Notes: a model not told the origin generated them from the letters alone. Shown: positions 8,638 through 17,897, counted from the first letter of the stretch. The stretch: DNA of 55,827 bases from Proteiniphilum sp. (GCA_018433945.1 JAHDQF010000080.1:1-55827), one strand, 5' to 3'. A program made the numbers and translations.

Positions 8638-9795
8638 TTATATTTTGTCGGAGAAGCGGGAGGCAGGGATCTCTCTGCAGTTGTATGTAGAGGCCATGGT
8701 CTCACCGTAGGCACCTGCCGAGCGGATCGCAATCAGATCGCCCCGTTGTGATTCGTTCAGCAAGAAGTCTTGCGCAAACACATCGCTCGACTCGCAGATG
8801 GGGCCCACCACGTCGTAATGGGTGTATGGCTTCTCCGAACTGATGTTCTCAATATGATGGAATGCCTGGTAGAGTGCCGGGCGGATCAGCTCCGTCATGC
8901 CGGCGTCCACGATCAGAAACTTCTTTTGAATGCCCTCTTTCAGGTAGATCACCCGTGTGATCAGGGAGCCACAGGGGGCCACCACCGAACGTCCCAGCTC
9001 GAAGTGGAGCGTTTGTTCCTCTTCCAGCTTGAGGTACTTCTCGAAGAGCCGGAAGTAGGACTCAAAATCGGCTACAGGACAGTGGTTGGGGTGCTGGTAG
9101 TTGATCCCCAGGCCACCTCCCACATTGATCACCGGCAGGGCGATGCCTTGTGTGTGGAACCACTCCCGCAACTCCAGTACTTTCACGCAGAGATCCTCAA
9201 ACGAGGAGAGGTCGGTGATCTGGGAGCCGATATGAAAATGAATGCCGATCAGGTTGATGTGGCCACTCTCGGCGATCATTCGCAGTGCGGCAGGCAGGTC
9301 CTGTTCATTGATGCCGAACTTGTTCTCGTTCAGCCCGGTGGTGATGTAATGATGGGTGTGGGCATCTACGTTGGGATTGATGCGCAGTGCCACCGGTGCA
9401 CACTTGCCCCTCGCAGCGGCCAGTTGGTTCAGCACCTTCAGTTCAGCCAGCGACTCCACGTTAAAGCAGAAGATGCCGTTGTCGAGTCCGATCAGGATCT
9501 CCCGGTCTGTCTTACCTACGCCGGCAAAGGCAATCTTTTCGGCCGGGAAGCCACACGCCAGCGCCCGCAGGATCTCGTTGCCACTCACACAGTCAGCACC
9601 GAAGCCGTAGGAGGCGATCAGTCGCAGGATCTCCGGGTTGGCATTGGCCTTGATGGCGTAGTGGACGTGATATGGCTTGCCGCCGGTCTCTTGCCTGATG
9701 ATGTTGAGCGTCTCGCGCAACAGTGTCATGTCGTAATAATAGAACGGTGTTTCGAACGCTTCAAATTGCTCTGTGGGAAAGATTCCTTTGATCAT
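8638..9795 (-). CDS. lysA: Diaminopimelate decarboxylase
   Basis: 385 residues from ATG 9795 (MIKGIFPTEQF); the longer frame adds a 21-residue tail without similarity. Fold-III PLP enzyme that decarboxylates meso-diaminopimelate to lysine, the last step of lysine synthesis. Visible marks are the PLP lysine K49 (HYAIKANANP), HIGSQI, GGGLGI, and the second-subunit cysteine in GPICESSDVF. Followed at 10 bases by the glycosyltransferase. Confidence 0.93.
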   Translation of the reverse strand: MIKGIFPTEQFEAFETPFYYYDMTLLRETLNIIRQETGGKPYHVHYAIKANANPEILRLIASYGFGADCVSGNEILRALACGFPAEKIAFAGVGKTDREILIGLDNGIFCFNVESLAELKVLNQLAAARGKCAPVALRINPNVDAHTHHYITTGLNENKFGINEQDLPAALRMIAESGHINLIGIHFHIGSQITDLSSFEDLCVKVLELREWFHTQGIALPVINVGGGLGINYQHPNHCPVADFESYFRLFEKYLKLEEEQTLHFELGRSVVAPCGSLITRVIYLKEGIQKKFLIVDAGMTELIRPALYQAFHHIENISSEKPYTHYDVVGPICESSDVFAQDFLLNESQRGDLIAIRSAGAYGETMASTYNCREIPASRFSDKI

Positions 9796-9897
9796 CTTCG
9801 TAGGGTTTGTTTGGGGGTTATTGCGCACCGGGTGGACAATACCGGGGAGGTACGCCACTCATTGGGTGACAAAAATAGCGTTTTTTCTTCGTTTTTT

Positions 9898-10812
9898 TTA
9901 CATTTCGGTCAAAGAAATTGCCTCTGCCAGCTTCTCTTCCATGGGCAGGGAGGCATCGATCCAATGGATGGTGAAGCCGCGTCGTTCCATTCCCCTGAAC
10001 CATGTCATCTGTCTTTTGGCAAACTGATGGATGGCAATCTCCAACTGGCGCCTCATCTCCTCACGGGAGAGAACCCCGGTTAGATGGAGCGTGACAAATT
10101 TGTACTCCAGTCCATAGTAGATCAGGTCGTTGGGTGTGATTCCCTCCTCGAGCAACTGCTGCACCTCTTCGATCATCCCCTCCCGGAGACGTGCCTCCAG
10201 CCGGCGACTGATCCGCTCCCGCCGCAGCTCGCGGTCGATCTGCAGCCCGATGATGATGCTATCGATGGGCGGGTAAGCTGCCTGGCTGGGATCCTGTCGT
10301 GACCGGTAGTCGGCAATCTCGATGGCGCGGATGGCTCGTTTCTTCGTATCGGTGTCGGTGCTGTTGTGAAGAGGAGCATAACTACGCAGTAACGCTGTCA
10401 GTTCGGCAAGTGATTTCTGTTCGAGGCGCTCTCTCAGCTCCCTGTTGGGAGGCACCTCGGGGAGATGGTAGCCTCGCAGTACCGATTCAATGTAGAGGCC
10501 GGTACCGCCACAGAGGATCGGTTGCCTGCCGCGGCTGCGGATATCCTGATAGGCGGCATGGAAGTCCCGCTGATAATCGAACAGCGTATATTTGTCGCCC
10601 GGCTCCCGTATATCGATCAGGTGATGAGGGATGGTGTTGCTACCGAGGGTATATTCACCCAGGTCCTTGCCGGTGCCGATATCCATGCGGCGGTAGAGCT
10701 GGCGCGAGTCGCCGCTGATGATCTCACCGTTAAGGATGGCAGCCAGCTGTGCGGCAAAAGCTGTTTTGCCGCTGGCGGTGGGACCAAGGATGGTGATCAG
10801 TTTCTGCGGCAT
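9898..10812 (-). CDS. miaA: tRNA dimethylallyltransferase
   Basis: 304 residues, normal length. It adds a dimethylallyl group to N6 of A37 in tRNAs reading UNN codons. The ATP/DMAPP-binding loop GPTASGKT is at 10-17, SGDSRQLYRRMDIGTGK is the conserved segment after it, and LCGGTGLYI marks the substrate site. About 100 bases separate it from lysA downstream, and 21 bases from the TPM protein upstream, so it may be read through from the lemA-TPM cluster. Confidence 0.95.
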   Translation of the reverse strand: MPQKLITILGPTASGKTAFAAQLAAILNGEIISGDSRQLYRRMDIGTGKDLGEYTLGSNTIPHHLIDIREPGDKYTLFDYQRDFHAAYQDIRSRGRQPILCGGTGLYIESVLRGYHLPEVPPNRELRERLEQKSLAELTALLRSYAPLHNSTDTDTKKRAIRAIEIADYRSRQDPSQAAYPPIDSIIIGLQIDRELRRERISRRLEARLREGMIEEVQQLLEEGITPNDLIYYGLEYKFVTLHLTGVLSREEMRRQLEIAIHQFAKRQMTWFRGMERRGFTIHWIDASLPMEEKLAEAISLTEM

Positions 10813-10833
10813 GGCGATTACCGGGAGTGCTGC

Positions 10834-11640
10834 TTACCAGCTCCCACCGGCGCCTCCTCCGCCGAAGCTGCCACCGCCACCGCCGCCGAAACCGCCAAAG
10901 CCACCGCCACCGCCGAACCCACCAAAGCCACCGCCACGGCGGTTACCACCCATGATCGGTGGAAAGAAAACAGGCGGGTGGCTGCCTCCATGGTGACCTT
11001 CGCTGTCGATATGCTGGTCACCCACGCCAGATATGAATGCAAATAGAACAAGGATGCCGATAACCAGGATGATGATTGCCAGCAGGGGGATCCCCTCTTC
11101 CTTCTCTTCCTTCTCTTCCTCCTCGGCGGAGAACTCGCCCGAGAGGCGTGCAATCATCTCATCCACCGCAGCATTGACACCTCCGAAATAATCCTCCTCC
11201 ATGAAGTAGGGGATCATCACGTTACGCACGATGCGGCCTGCATAGGCATCGTTGATACGTGCCTCCAGGCCATAGCCTGTAGCAATGAACGCCTCACCAC
11301 GTCTGTTGCCTCGTTTCGGCCTGATCAGTATCACCGCGCCGTTGTTCTTGCTTTTCTGTCCCACCTGCCACTTCTCTCCCAGCCGGAAGGTGAAGTCGGA
11401 GGGAGCATACCCGCCAAGGTCATCTACCGTCACCACGTAGATCTGTGTGGAGGTGGAGTCGTGGTAAGCCCGCAGCTTCTGTTCCAGCGCGCTGTTGGCG
11501 GCATCAGTGAAAACTCCCGCAAAGTCATTCACCAGCCGGTAGGGAACCATCGGCTCCGGAATCTCCTGAGCTGCCAGTGACCAGGTAAAGAAGATCAAGA
11601 GGGGGAGGATACGCGCACTACTCTTCCAGGATAACATCAT
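10834..11640 (-). CDS. TPM-domain membrane protein with a glycine-rich tail
   Basis: 268 residues: a signal peptide (ILPLLIFFTWSLAAQ), a TPM domain (about 35-175; VNDFAGVFTD, YVVTVDDLGG, FIATGYGLE), an acidic EEEEKEEKEE stretch, one membrane helix (IPLLAIIILVIGILVLFAF) and a tail of about 35 residues that is nearly all Gly with Phe and Ser, ending AGGSW. This is the YgcG/Psb32-like architecture, proposed to sit in the membrane with TPM in the periplasm. Overlaps the next TPM gene by 23 bases. Function unproven; the family is linked to membrane protein upkeep. Confidence 0.85.
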   Translation of the reverse strand: MMLSWKSSARILPLLIFFTWSLAAQEIPEPMVPYRLVNDFAGVFTDAANSALEQKLRAYHDSTSTQIYVVTVDDLGGYAPSDFTFRLGEKWQVGQKSKNNGAVILIRPKRGNRRGEAFIATGYGLEARINDAYAGRIVRNVMIPYFMEEDYFGGVNAAVDEMIARLSGEFSAEEEEKEEKEEGIPLLAIIILVIGILVLFAFISGVGDQHIDSEGHHGGSHPPVFFPPIMGGNRRGGGFGGFGGGGGFGGFGGGGGGSFGGGGAGGSW

Positions 11641-12040
11641 CGCTCAGTTCATTTATGTCGTTTTCCAATACCGGATATTGTGCCCTGATCAGTTCTCCCA
11701 CCTTTTCCACACCACGGCAAATGCCGTCGGCGATTCTTCCCTCACGGAAGAATGAGAGCATCTCTTTCAGCACCTCATCCCAGAAATCTTTTTGTGTGGC
11801 GTCATGGATGCCGCTGTCACCCCAGATCGCTGCCTTGTGGTCGGTCGGAGAGACAAAAATCAGCACACCATTGCGCTGCTCGGTTGCTTCCATCTTCAGC
11901 TGTGTGAACTTACGGAAGGCCGCTTCCAGTGGGTCTCCTTTGCATTGCCGGGCTACACATACGCGGATCTCACCCGAGGTATTGTGTTCGGCACTGCGGA
12001 TTGCTTCTCTGATCTGTTCCAGTTCTGCTTTGTTCAGCAT
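11618..12040 (-). CDS. Short TPM-domain protein
   Basis: 140 residues made up almost wholly of a TPM domain (SGEIRVCVAR, GVLIFVSPTDHKAAIWGD, ADGICRGVEKVGELI) with no signal peptide, so probably cytoplasmic or peripherally attached. Sits between lemA and the longer TPM gene, a gene trio often kept together in Bacteroidota. It may act with LemA and the other TPM protein; the reaction, if any, is unknown. Confidence 0.83.
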   Translation of the reverse strand: MLNKAELEQIREAIRSAEHNTSGEIRVCVARQCKGDPLEAAFRKFTQLKMEATEQRNGVLIFVSPTDHKAAIWGDSGIHDATQKDFWDEVLKEMLSFFREGRIADGICRGVEKVGELIRAQYPVLENDINELSDDVILEE

Positions 12041-12064
12041 GGCGCGCGTTTTTTATCTGTGGGT

Positions 12065-12646
12065 TTAAAACGCTACCTGAGGGGCAGATTGTGCTTCAGG
12101 TATCGCCTCGAAATAGGCTTTCGGCTCAAACTTGAACCATTTGGCATAGATTACCTGCGGAAACTTACGAATATAGGAGTTATAATCCTGTGCAATCTGG
12201 TTGAACTTATTGCGTTCTACCGAGATGCGGTTTTCCGTACCTGCAAGCTCATCCTGTAAAGCCAGAAAGTTCTGGTTGGCCTTCAGCTCCGGATAGTTTT
12301 CCTGAATCAGCAGCAGCTGCCCGAGTGCCTGGCTCAGTTGGTTCTGTGCCTGTTGGTACTCCTGCAGGCTCTCTGCCGTAAGGTTTTCAGGGCTTACCGT
12401 GGTTTGTGTAGCTTTTGCCCTGGCTTCGGTCACCTGCGTGAAAGTCTCCTGTTCGTGGGTGGCATATCCCTTTACTGTGTTCACCAGGTTGGGAATCAGG
12501 TCGGCACGACGCTGATAGGCATTCTGCACATTGCCCCACTGGGCAGTGACCGCTTCCTGTTTTTCAACCATGTTGTTATAGCCCTGGCATCCTGTCAGTG
12601 AGATGGCACCGGCAATGACCAATAAAATGTAGAATAGCTTTTTCAT
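12065..12646 (-). CDS. lemA: LemA family lipoprotein
   Basis: 193 residues. The signal peptide ends in a lipobox (SLTGC), giving a lipid-anchored protein; the rest is the helical LemA domain with QGYNNMVEKQEAVTAQWGNV, RRADLIPNLV and the late RNKFNQIAQDYN and FP. First gene of the lemA-TPM-TPM cluster, 24 bases before the short TPM gene. Its cellular role is not established. Confidence 0.92.
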   Translation of the reverse strand: MKKLFYILLVIAGAISLTGCQGYNNMVEKQEAVTAQWGNVQNAYQRRADLIPNLVNTVKGYATHEQETFTQVTEARAKATQTTVSPENLTAESLQEYQQAQNQLSQALGQLLLIQENYPELKANQNFLALQDELAGTENRISVERNKFNQIAQDYNSYIRKFPQVIYAKWFKFEPKAYFEAIPEAQSAPQVAF

Positions 12647-12702
12647 TTTGTGCTGTTTTAATAACGCTGTCTTTTTTCTTTTGAATTGGAAATGAATGAA
12701 TG

Positions 12703-12710
12703 CAAAGATA
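12703..12710 (-). promoter_or_regulatory. Candidate lemA promoter (-7 element)
   Basis: Minus strand TATCTTTG, 57 bases before the lemA start; no clear -33 box. Confidence 0.45.
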
Positions 12711-12814
12711 TGAAAATATATTGAGGCATCCTACCTCTTTCAGCTTCGCTATTTCATGATCATTCCCGGACAAGGGGGTTGTTACATCAGGAAAAGGTTT
12801 TGTTGTCGTGATTT

Positions 12815-12843
12815 TTTGGGTGATGCTTTTTTATATATCTTTG
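12815..12843 (+). promoter_or_regulatory. Promoter of the DUF3078 gene
   Basis: TTTG (12815-12818), 17 bases, then TATCTTTG (12836-12843): both Bacteroidota elements at near-ideal spacing, about 75 bases before the start codon. Confidence 0.68.
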
Positions 12844-12917
12844 TAAACCTGTAGAGGGTTCTGTTTGTTGTCTAACTTTCTGAGACAAAATGAGAAGAGT
12901 ATCTTCCAGTCAAAATA

Positions 12918-14462
12918 ATGCTTATGAGAGTTCACAATTTACTGTTGACAATCACACTTTCACTTCTTGCCGTTTCTGCTGTCAGAGCGGGAGAAGGAGT
13001 TGCCGTTGCCGCTGTCACGCTGGGAAGTGCAGATAGCACCGACCTGTTTTATGACATCACCGACATCAGCCGGCAGATTGAGGAGCAAACAACCAGGCAG
13101 TTACAAGAGCGTTGGGCTGCAGCTCTCCAGAATCCGGTCATCGGCGTGGAGCTGTCGCAATCGGGCATTCATCGGGATTCTCTTCGTTTTGTGAATCCTC
13201 TTGATTCACTCTACCCTCGAAATGAAAATGGCATTCTGATGCTGCCTCCGCCTTCCAACATGACTTTTTCATTGACCGGGATGACTTTTCGTGATACCCT
13301 CTTTTACAATCCGCTATTTTTACCCATGATATTCACGGGTAAGATACTGCCTCGCGATCTCTCATTCTACTCTGTTGATGAGGAGCCTTACCGGGGTTTG
13401 CTGATCCCGAAAGAAAAAACATTTGCTCCTGAACTGCAGCATGCCGATTTTGTGCGGGATGTGCGGCGCAACTATTACCGGAACTATCCCGACAGGATCC
13501 GCTATTCGGTAGCCAGTTTCGATACCATCCCGCGTGTGGAGAGTGATGATGCGATTGTCCGGGAGACCTTCAATCCTTTCAGGGAGCTGATCAAAACAGA
13601 GACCACCTATTCCCTCAATACCCCTGAAATTGAGGTGGCTACCATCGCCAGAAAGTATTGGATTCATGAGGGGGAACACTCCTTTCAGTTCGCACAGAAC
13701 TACTTCTCTAATAACTGGCACAAGGGAGGTACCAGCAATCTGAATTTCAATAGTTACCAGGTGATAAAAGCCAATTACCAGAAAAATAAGATACGATTCA
13801 ACAACACGCTCGAGTGGCGGCTCTCTCTGTTCAATGCCCCCGATGATACGGTGAGGAACTATCGTATCGGTAACGATCAGATTCGTTACTACAGTGATTT
13901 TGGTTTTGACTCATTTGTGAAAAGATGGTCATACTCCATGAACATGGAGGTCAAATCGCAGTTGTTCAATAATTTCAATTCCAATTCTGATGATCTTCGC
14001 TCCGCTTTCCTGGCTCCTTTATATGTAAATGCGGGTGTGGGTTTAAAGTATGACCTGGACAAGAAATCGAAGAATGTGCGCTACCGCAGAGTGAGGTTGG
14101 CGCTAAGTCTGTCACCGGTATCAATCAATTACAAATATGTGGGGAATGATGCGGTAGATGTAAAACGTTACGGTATATCGGAAGATCGCAGGTCACTTCT
14201 GGACATCGGTTCCACCATCACCTCCATCTTAAAGTATAATTTCAACCGGTATGTTTCATGGGATTCCCGATTCACCTATTTTACCAGCTACGAGAAAGTG
14301 GTGTCGGAGTTTGAGAACAGCCTGAACATGGCACTGAGCAATGCGTTCTCCACCCGGCTGTATCTCAATGTCCGTTTCGATGATGGTGTGCCTGCAGATC
14401 CCGATTTCAAATATTGGCAGGTGAATCAGACGCTCAGCTTTGGCCTGAATTACAAGTGGTGA
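12918..14462 (+). CDS. DUF3078 outer-membrane protein
   Basis: 514 residues with an N-terminal signal peptide (LLLTITLSLLAVSAVRA). The second half holds the DUF3078 pattern (NNWHKGGTSNLNFNSY, NKIRFNNTLEWRLSL) and alternating aromatic beta-strands to a terminal NYKW, as in an outer-membrane barrel. The first ~190 residues are unassigned. The start could be ATG 12918 or the in-frame ATG 12924. The stop is only two bases from the convergent fmt stop. Function unknown for the family. Confidence 0.85.
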   Translation: MLMRVHNLLLTITLSLLAVSAVRAGEGVAVAAVTLGSADSTDLFYDITDISRQIEEQTTRQLQERWAAALQNPVIGVELSQSGIHRDSLRFVNPLDSLYPRNENGILMLPPPSNMTFSLTGMTFRDTLFYNPLFLPMIFTGKILPRDLSFYSVDEEPYRGLLIPKEKTFAPELQHADFVRDVRRNYYRNYPDRIRYSVASFDTIPRVESDDAIVRETFNPFRELIKTETTYSLNTPEIEVATIARKYWIHEGEHSFQFAQNYFSNNWHKGGTSNLNFNSYQVIKANYQKNKIRFNNTLEWRLSLFNAPDDTVRNYRIGNDQIRYYSDFGFDSFVKRWSYSMNMEVKSQLFNNFNSNSDDLRSAFLAPLYVNAGVGLKYDLDKKSKNVRYRRVRLALSLSPVSINYKYVGNDAVDVKRYGISEDRRSLLDIGSTITSILKYNFNRYVSWDSRFTYFTSYEKVVSEFENSLNMALSNAFSTRLYLNVRFDDGVPADPDFKYWQVNQTLSFGLNYKW

Positions 14463-14464
14463 TC

Positions 14465-15451
14465 TCAAAGGAAACAGCTCTCCTCCGGAAAAGAAAATCC
14501 ATTGAGGAACGCTCTAATTCCCATTCTCTTTTTGCCTTGTAGCTGCAGCTCTGTGATCCGTATGAAACCGTCGCTGACCGCAACATCCAGGAAAGAGCTG
14601 TTGTCGGTACGAATGGTCCCGGGCTTCAGTGTGTGACTTTTCCCAGTCACTTTCTCGGCGGTAAAGAGCTTGAATCGAAGGGGTTCCGCTTCATTCTGTG
14701 TGGGTAACTCGGTCCATGCTGCGGGGTAAGGGGAGAGACCCCGGATCAGGTTGTAAACCCTTTCCTTGCTGCTGTTCCACGCTACGCGGCAGGTCTCTCT
14801 GACAATCTTGGGCGCACTCCTGAGCTCTATGTTTTCTGCCAGCAACTCCTTTTGTGATATCGCATGGACTTTCCCCTCAACGATGGCATCAACGGTTCTG
14901 ACTACCAGATCAGCACCCATTGCCATCAGCCGGTCGTGCAGTGAGCCGGCATTCTCCTCTTCCTGAATGGGGGTCTTCTCCCGGAAGATGATCTGGCCGG
15001 TGTCAATCTCATGCGTGAGAAAGAAAGTGGTGACACCGGTCTCTTTCTCCCCGTTGATCAAGGCCCAGTTGATGGGTGCGGCACCACGGTATTGCGGCAG
15101 GAGTGAGGCATGCAGGTTAAAGGTCCCCAGCGGTGGCATGTTCCACACCACCTCAGGCAGCATCCGAAAGGCGACCACGATCTGCAGGTCGGCCTTCAGT
15201 GCTTTCAGTTGCGCCAGGAAAGCCGGATCCTTGAGGTTGACCGGCTGCAGGATGTGCAGTCCCCTGCTCATGGCATACTGCTTTACTGCTGATGATTGTA
15301 ACTTGTACCCTCTGCCTGCCGCCTTGTCGGGCATGGTGATCACCCCCACCACGTGATAGTTGTTTTCAACCAGGGCATTGAGCGACTCCACCGCAAATTC
15401 GGGAGTGCCCATGAAGACGATTCGCAACGATTCTTTCGTGATAGTTTTCAT
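14465..15451 (-). CDS. fmt: Methionyl-tRNA formyltransferase
   Basis: 328 residues from ATG 15451 (MKTITKESLRIVFMGT), five bases after the ClC stop; upstream in-frame ATGs would overlap that gene. Formylates Met-tRNA(fMet) for initiation, using 10-formyl-tetrahydrofolate. Seen: MGTPEFAV, the folate-site HASLLPQYRGAAPINWAL, a catalytic D in HEIDTGQI, and a C-terminal OB-like domain (about 205-320). Probably in one transcript with the ClC gene. Confidence 0.95.
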   Translation of the reverse strand: MKTITKESLRIVFMGTPEFAVESLNALVENNYHVVGVITMPDKAAGRGYKLQSSAVKQYAMSRGLHILQPVNLKDPAFLAQLKALKADLQIVVAFRMLPEVVWNMPPLGTFNLHASLLPQYRGAAPINWALINGEKETGVTTFFLTHEIDTGQIIFREKTPIQEEENAGSLHDRLMAMGADLVVRTVDAIVEGKVHAISQKELLAENIELRSAPKIVRETCRVAWNSSKERVYNLIRGLSPYPAAWTELPTQNEAEPLRFKLFTAEKVTGKSHTLKPGTIRTDNSSFLDVAVSDGFIRITELQLQGKKRMGIRAFLNGFSFPEESCFL

Positions 15452-15455
15452 ACGC

Positions 15456-17252
15456 TTATTCATCGGTGTCAGAATAATTTTGGAGCAGTACCTCGCGGTA
15501 TGCGTTGAAGACAGATGATTGCGAGAGGATACCCATGTAGACCCCCTTGCTGTCAACCACCGGCAGGTTCCAAGCTTTGGTGTTTTCGAAACAGGCCATC
15601 ACCTCCTCCATGGTAGAGGAGATCTCTACCTTCGCGGGTGCTCCAACCATGAACTTCTCCACCGTGAAGCGGTCGTACAGTTCCGGCCGGAACATTATGT
15701 TCCGGATGTCATTGATCAGAACCATCCCCCGCAGCTTGCCTTCATCGTCAACAACCGGGAAGATGTTGCGTGTTGAGTTGGAGATCACTTTCACCATCTC
15801 CCCGAGGGTATAGTTCGGCTTCACTGTAGGGATATCTCTTTCCAGCAGATCCTCCACTTTCAGGAAAGTGAGTACTGCCTTGTCCTTGTGATGGGTGATC
15901 AGCTCACCGCGCTTTGCCAGGCGGATGGCGTAGATGCTGTGTTTCTCGAACATCAGAATGGTCACGTAGGAGACCAGTGAGATAATCATCAGAGGGAGAA
16001 AAAGGACGTACCCACCGGTAAGCTCGGCGATCAGGAACGTACTGGTGAGAGGTGCATGCATCACACCAGCCATCACACCAGCCATCCCCATCAGTGCGAA
16101 GTTCTCTTGTGGCAGGTAGGTGGTGTAGCCCAGTTGGTTGAGCGTGTAAGCATAGACAAACCCGGCGATGCATCCCAGAAAGAGGGTGGGGGCAAAGACG
16201 CCGCCGGTACCGCCGCCGCCGTTGGTGGCAGTGGTTGCGAACACCTTGAAGAGGATCACCATCAGGAGGAATGCCACGATTGCCCATCTGCTTTCCAGGT
16301 TGTAGAAGAAGCTCTCGTTGGTTAGATTGTGAAACCCGTCGCCGGTCGCCAGCAAGGTGTTGATGGTGTTGTAGCCCTCCCCGTAAAGTGGGGGGAAGAA
16401 GAAGATCAGCACGCTCAGTATTCCTCCACCCAGCAGGAATCGTTTCCATTGTGTCAGCCCGTGAAAGATCTCCTCCAGCCAACTCATGACACGTATCACG
16501 TAGAGGGCGAGGAACCCGCAGAGGATGCCCAGCACAATCACGTAGGGGATACGGCTCAGCAGGAAGGGATCTACCTGCGAGTAGGCGAACATGGCGTCCA
16601 TGCCGGTGAGCAGGTAGGAGACGGTGGTGGCTGTGACAGCGGTCACCAGCAGTGGCAGGATGGATGACATGGTAAGGTCGAGCATCAACACCTCGATGAC
16701 GAAGAGGATCCCGGCAATGGGGGCCTTGAAGATCCCGGCGATGGCACCGGCGGCACCGCAACCCACCAGGATCATCAGGCTGTGTTGTTCCAGCCTGAAG
16801 AGGCGTCCGAGGTTGGAGCCGATGGCTGAGCCGGTGAGTACGATGGGGGCCTCAGCACCCACCGATCCGCCGAATCCGATGGTGATGGAGCTGGCTATCA
16901 GTGAGGTGTAGATGTTATGTGGTTTGATGCGGCTCTTGCGTTGTGAGATGGCATACAATATCTTGGTCACCCCGTGGCTGATATCGTCCTTCACCACATA
17001 CTTCACGTAGAGGCCAGCAATCAGGATCCCTACGATGGGTAAGAGCAGATAGGAGAAATTGAGGTTGTCACGGCTGAAGTTCTCGGTCAGGAACACCTGG
17101 AGGAAGTGGATGGAGCTTTTCAGCAGCCAGGCTGCCACTGCGGTGATACTCCCCACCAGGAAGCTGACAAACACCAGGAAGTGACGCTCCTTGATGTGGG
17201 AGTCGCGCCACAACAGCAACTGATTGAAGATTGTATTGATTTGCATCGGCAA
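15456..17252 (-). CDS. ClC family chloride channel/transporter with CBS domains
   Basis: 598 residues: about ten hydrophobic membrane helices, then a pair of CBS domains (about 460-590) that may bind adenine nucleotides. The gating glutamate is E134 in GSVGAEAP, and GGTGGVFAP is the third ion-path motif. Two positions differ from the E. coli antiporter: the first motif GSGIP is replaced by ISHGV (91-95), and the internal proton-path glutamate is V188 (FVIEVLM), as in muscle ClC-1 and ClC-0 channels. So chloride conduction without tight proton coupling is plausible (inference). Promoter candidate at 17279. Confidence 0.9.
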   Translation of the reverse strand: MPMQINTIFNQLLLWRDSHIKERHFLVFVSFLVGSITAVAAWLLKSSIHFLQVFLTENFSRDNLNFSYLLLPIVGILIAGLYVKYVVKDDISHGVTKILYAISQRKSRIKPHNIYTSLIASSITIGFGGSVGAEAPIVLTGSAIGSNLGRLFRLEQHSLMILVGCGAAGAIAGIFKAPIAGILFVIEVLMLDLTMSSILPLLVTAVTATTVSYLLTGMDAMFAYSQVDPFLLSRIPYVIVLGILCGFLALYVIRVMSWLEEIFHGLTQWKRFLLGGGILSVLIFFFPPLYGEGYNTINTLLATGDGFHNLTNESFFYNLESRWAIVAFLLMVILFKVFATTATNGGGGTGGVFAPTLFLGCIAGFVYAYTLNQLGYTTYLPQENFALMGMAGVMAGVMHAPLTSTFLIAELTGGYVLFLPLMIISLVSYVTILMFEKHSIYAIRLAKRGELITHHKDKAVLTFLKVEDLLERDIPTVKPNYTLGEMVKVISNSTRNIFPVVDDEGKLRGMVLINDIRNIMFRPELYDRFTVEKFMVGAPAKVEISSTMEEVMACFENTKAWNLPVVDSKGVYMGILSQSSVFNAYREVLLQNYSDTDE

Positions 17253-17278
17253 TGACTATACTGTTCAGAGTCCGGATG

Positions 17279-17311
17279 CAAAGATAAACAAATTCTTCAC
17301 TTTCGGACAAT
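17279..17311 (-). promoter_or_regulatory. Candidate promoter of the ClC-fmt unit
   Basis: Minus strand TATCTTTG (17279-17286) with ATTG 21 bases upstream (17308-17311). The -33 part lies inside the 3' end of the upstream tsaC-like gene. Confidence 0.5.
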
Positions 17312-17860
17312 CTGAATGGTGCCGTTTCGTGTCAGTCGGATAATGGAAGAGGTTTTGCTATCGGTTTGCTCTTTTTGCCGGTATTTAACCACATAGTCCA
17401 CCCCCTCAATGATTTCTCTGCTGATCTGTGAGAAACGGGAGGGTGTAGGCTGACCACTGATGTTGGCTGATGTGGAGACGATCGGCTTGCGGAATTGCTT
17501 GCATAGCTCGCGGGAGAAGAGCTCATGGGTGATGCGAATTCCGATGGTACCATCGGCAGCGATCAGTGCTGGTGCCAGGTTGCGTGCTCCCTCATAGATG
17601 ATGGTGAGCGGCTTGTCGGCCAATTCGATCAGGTCCCACGCAATGTCGGGCACCTCCTGCACATAGGTCTGCAGCTTTGCCGGATTGTCGAGCAACAGCA
17701 GCATCGACTTGCTGTCGTCGCGCTGTTTGAGCTTGTAGATTTTTTTTACTGCCTCCTCATTGGTGGCATCACAGCCGATGCCCCAGATGGTATCGGTGGG
17801 ATAGAGGATCATTCCGCCGTTTCTCAGTACCTCACACGCTTTTCTGATATCTTCCTGCAT
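17297..17860 (-). CDS. Threonylcarbamoyl-AMP synthase (TsaC/Sua5 family)
   Basis: 187 residues from ATG 17860 (MQEDIRKACEVL). Makes threonylcarbamoyl-AMP from threonine, bicarbonate and ATP for the t6A base of tRNA. Seen: YPTDTIWGIGCDA, the KQRDDSKSM segment (the usual KxR..SKP), GTIGIRI, and the STSANISG nucleotide-binding motif. No C-terminal Sua5 domain, so it is the short TsaC form. Lies after the GNAT gene with a 37-base gap. Confidence 0.92.
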   Translation of the reverse strand: MQEDIRKACEVLRNGGMILYPTDTIWGIGCDATNEEAVKKIYKLKQRDDSKSMLLLLDNPAKLQTYVQEVPDIAWDLIELADKPLTIIYEGARNLAPALIAADGTIGIRITHELFSRELCKQFRKPIVSTSANISGQPTPSRFSQISREIIEGVDYVVKYRQKEQTDSKTSSIIRLTRNGTIQIVRK

Positions 17861-17897
17861 GCTTAACTTTCTACAATAAAAAAATGACAACAATATT

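Noticed and set aside
8770-10083. 437-codon open frame on the plus strand
   Set aside because: Antisense to lysA and miaA; low-complexity composition rich in His, Val and Asp, no family pattern. The minus-strand genes have clear motifs.
10465-11046. Ala-rich and Pro-rich open frames on the plus strand opposite the TPM gene
   Set aside because: They are the complement of the Gly codons in the TPM tail.
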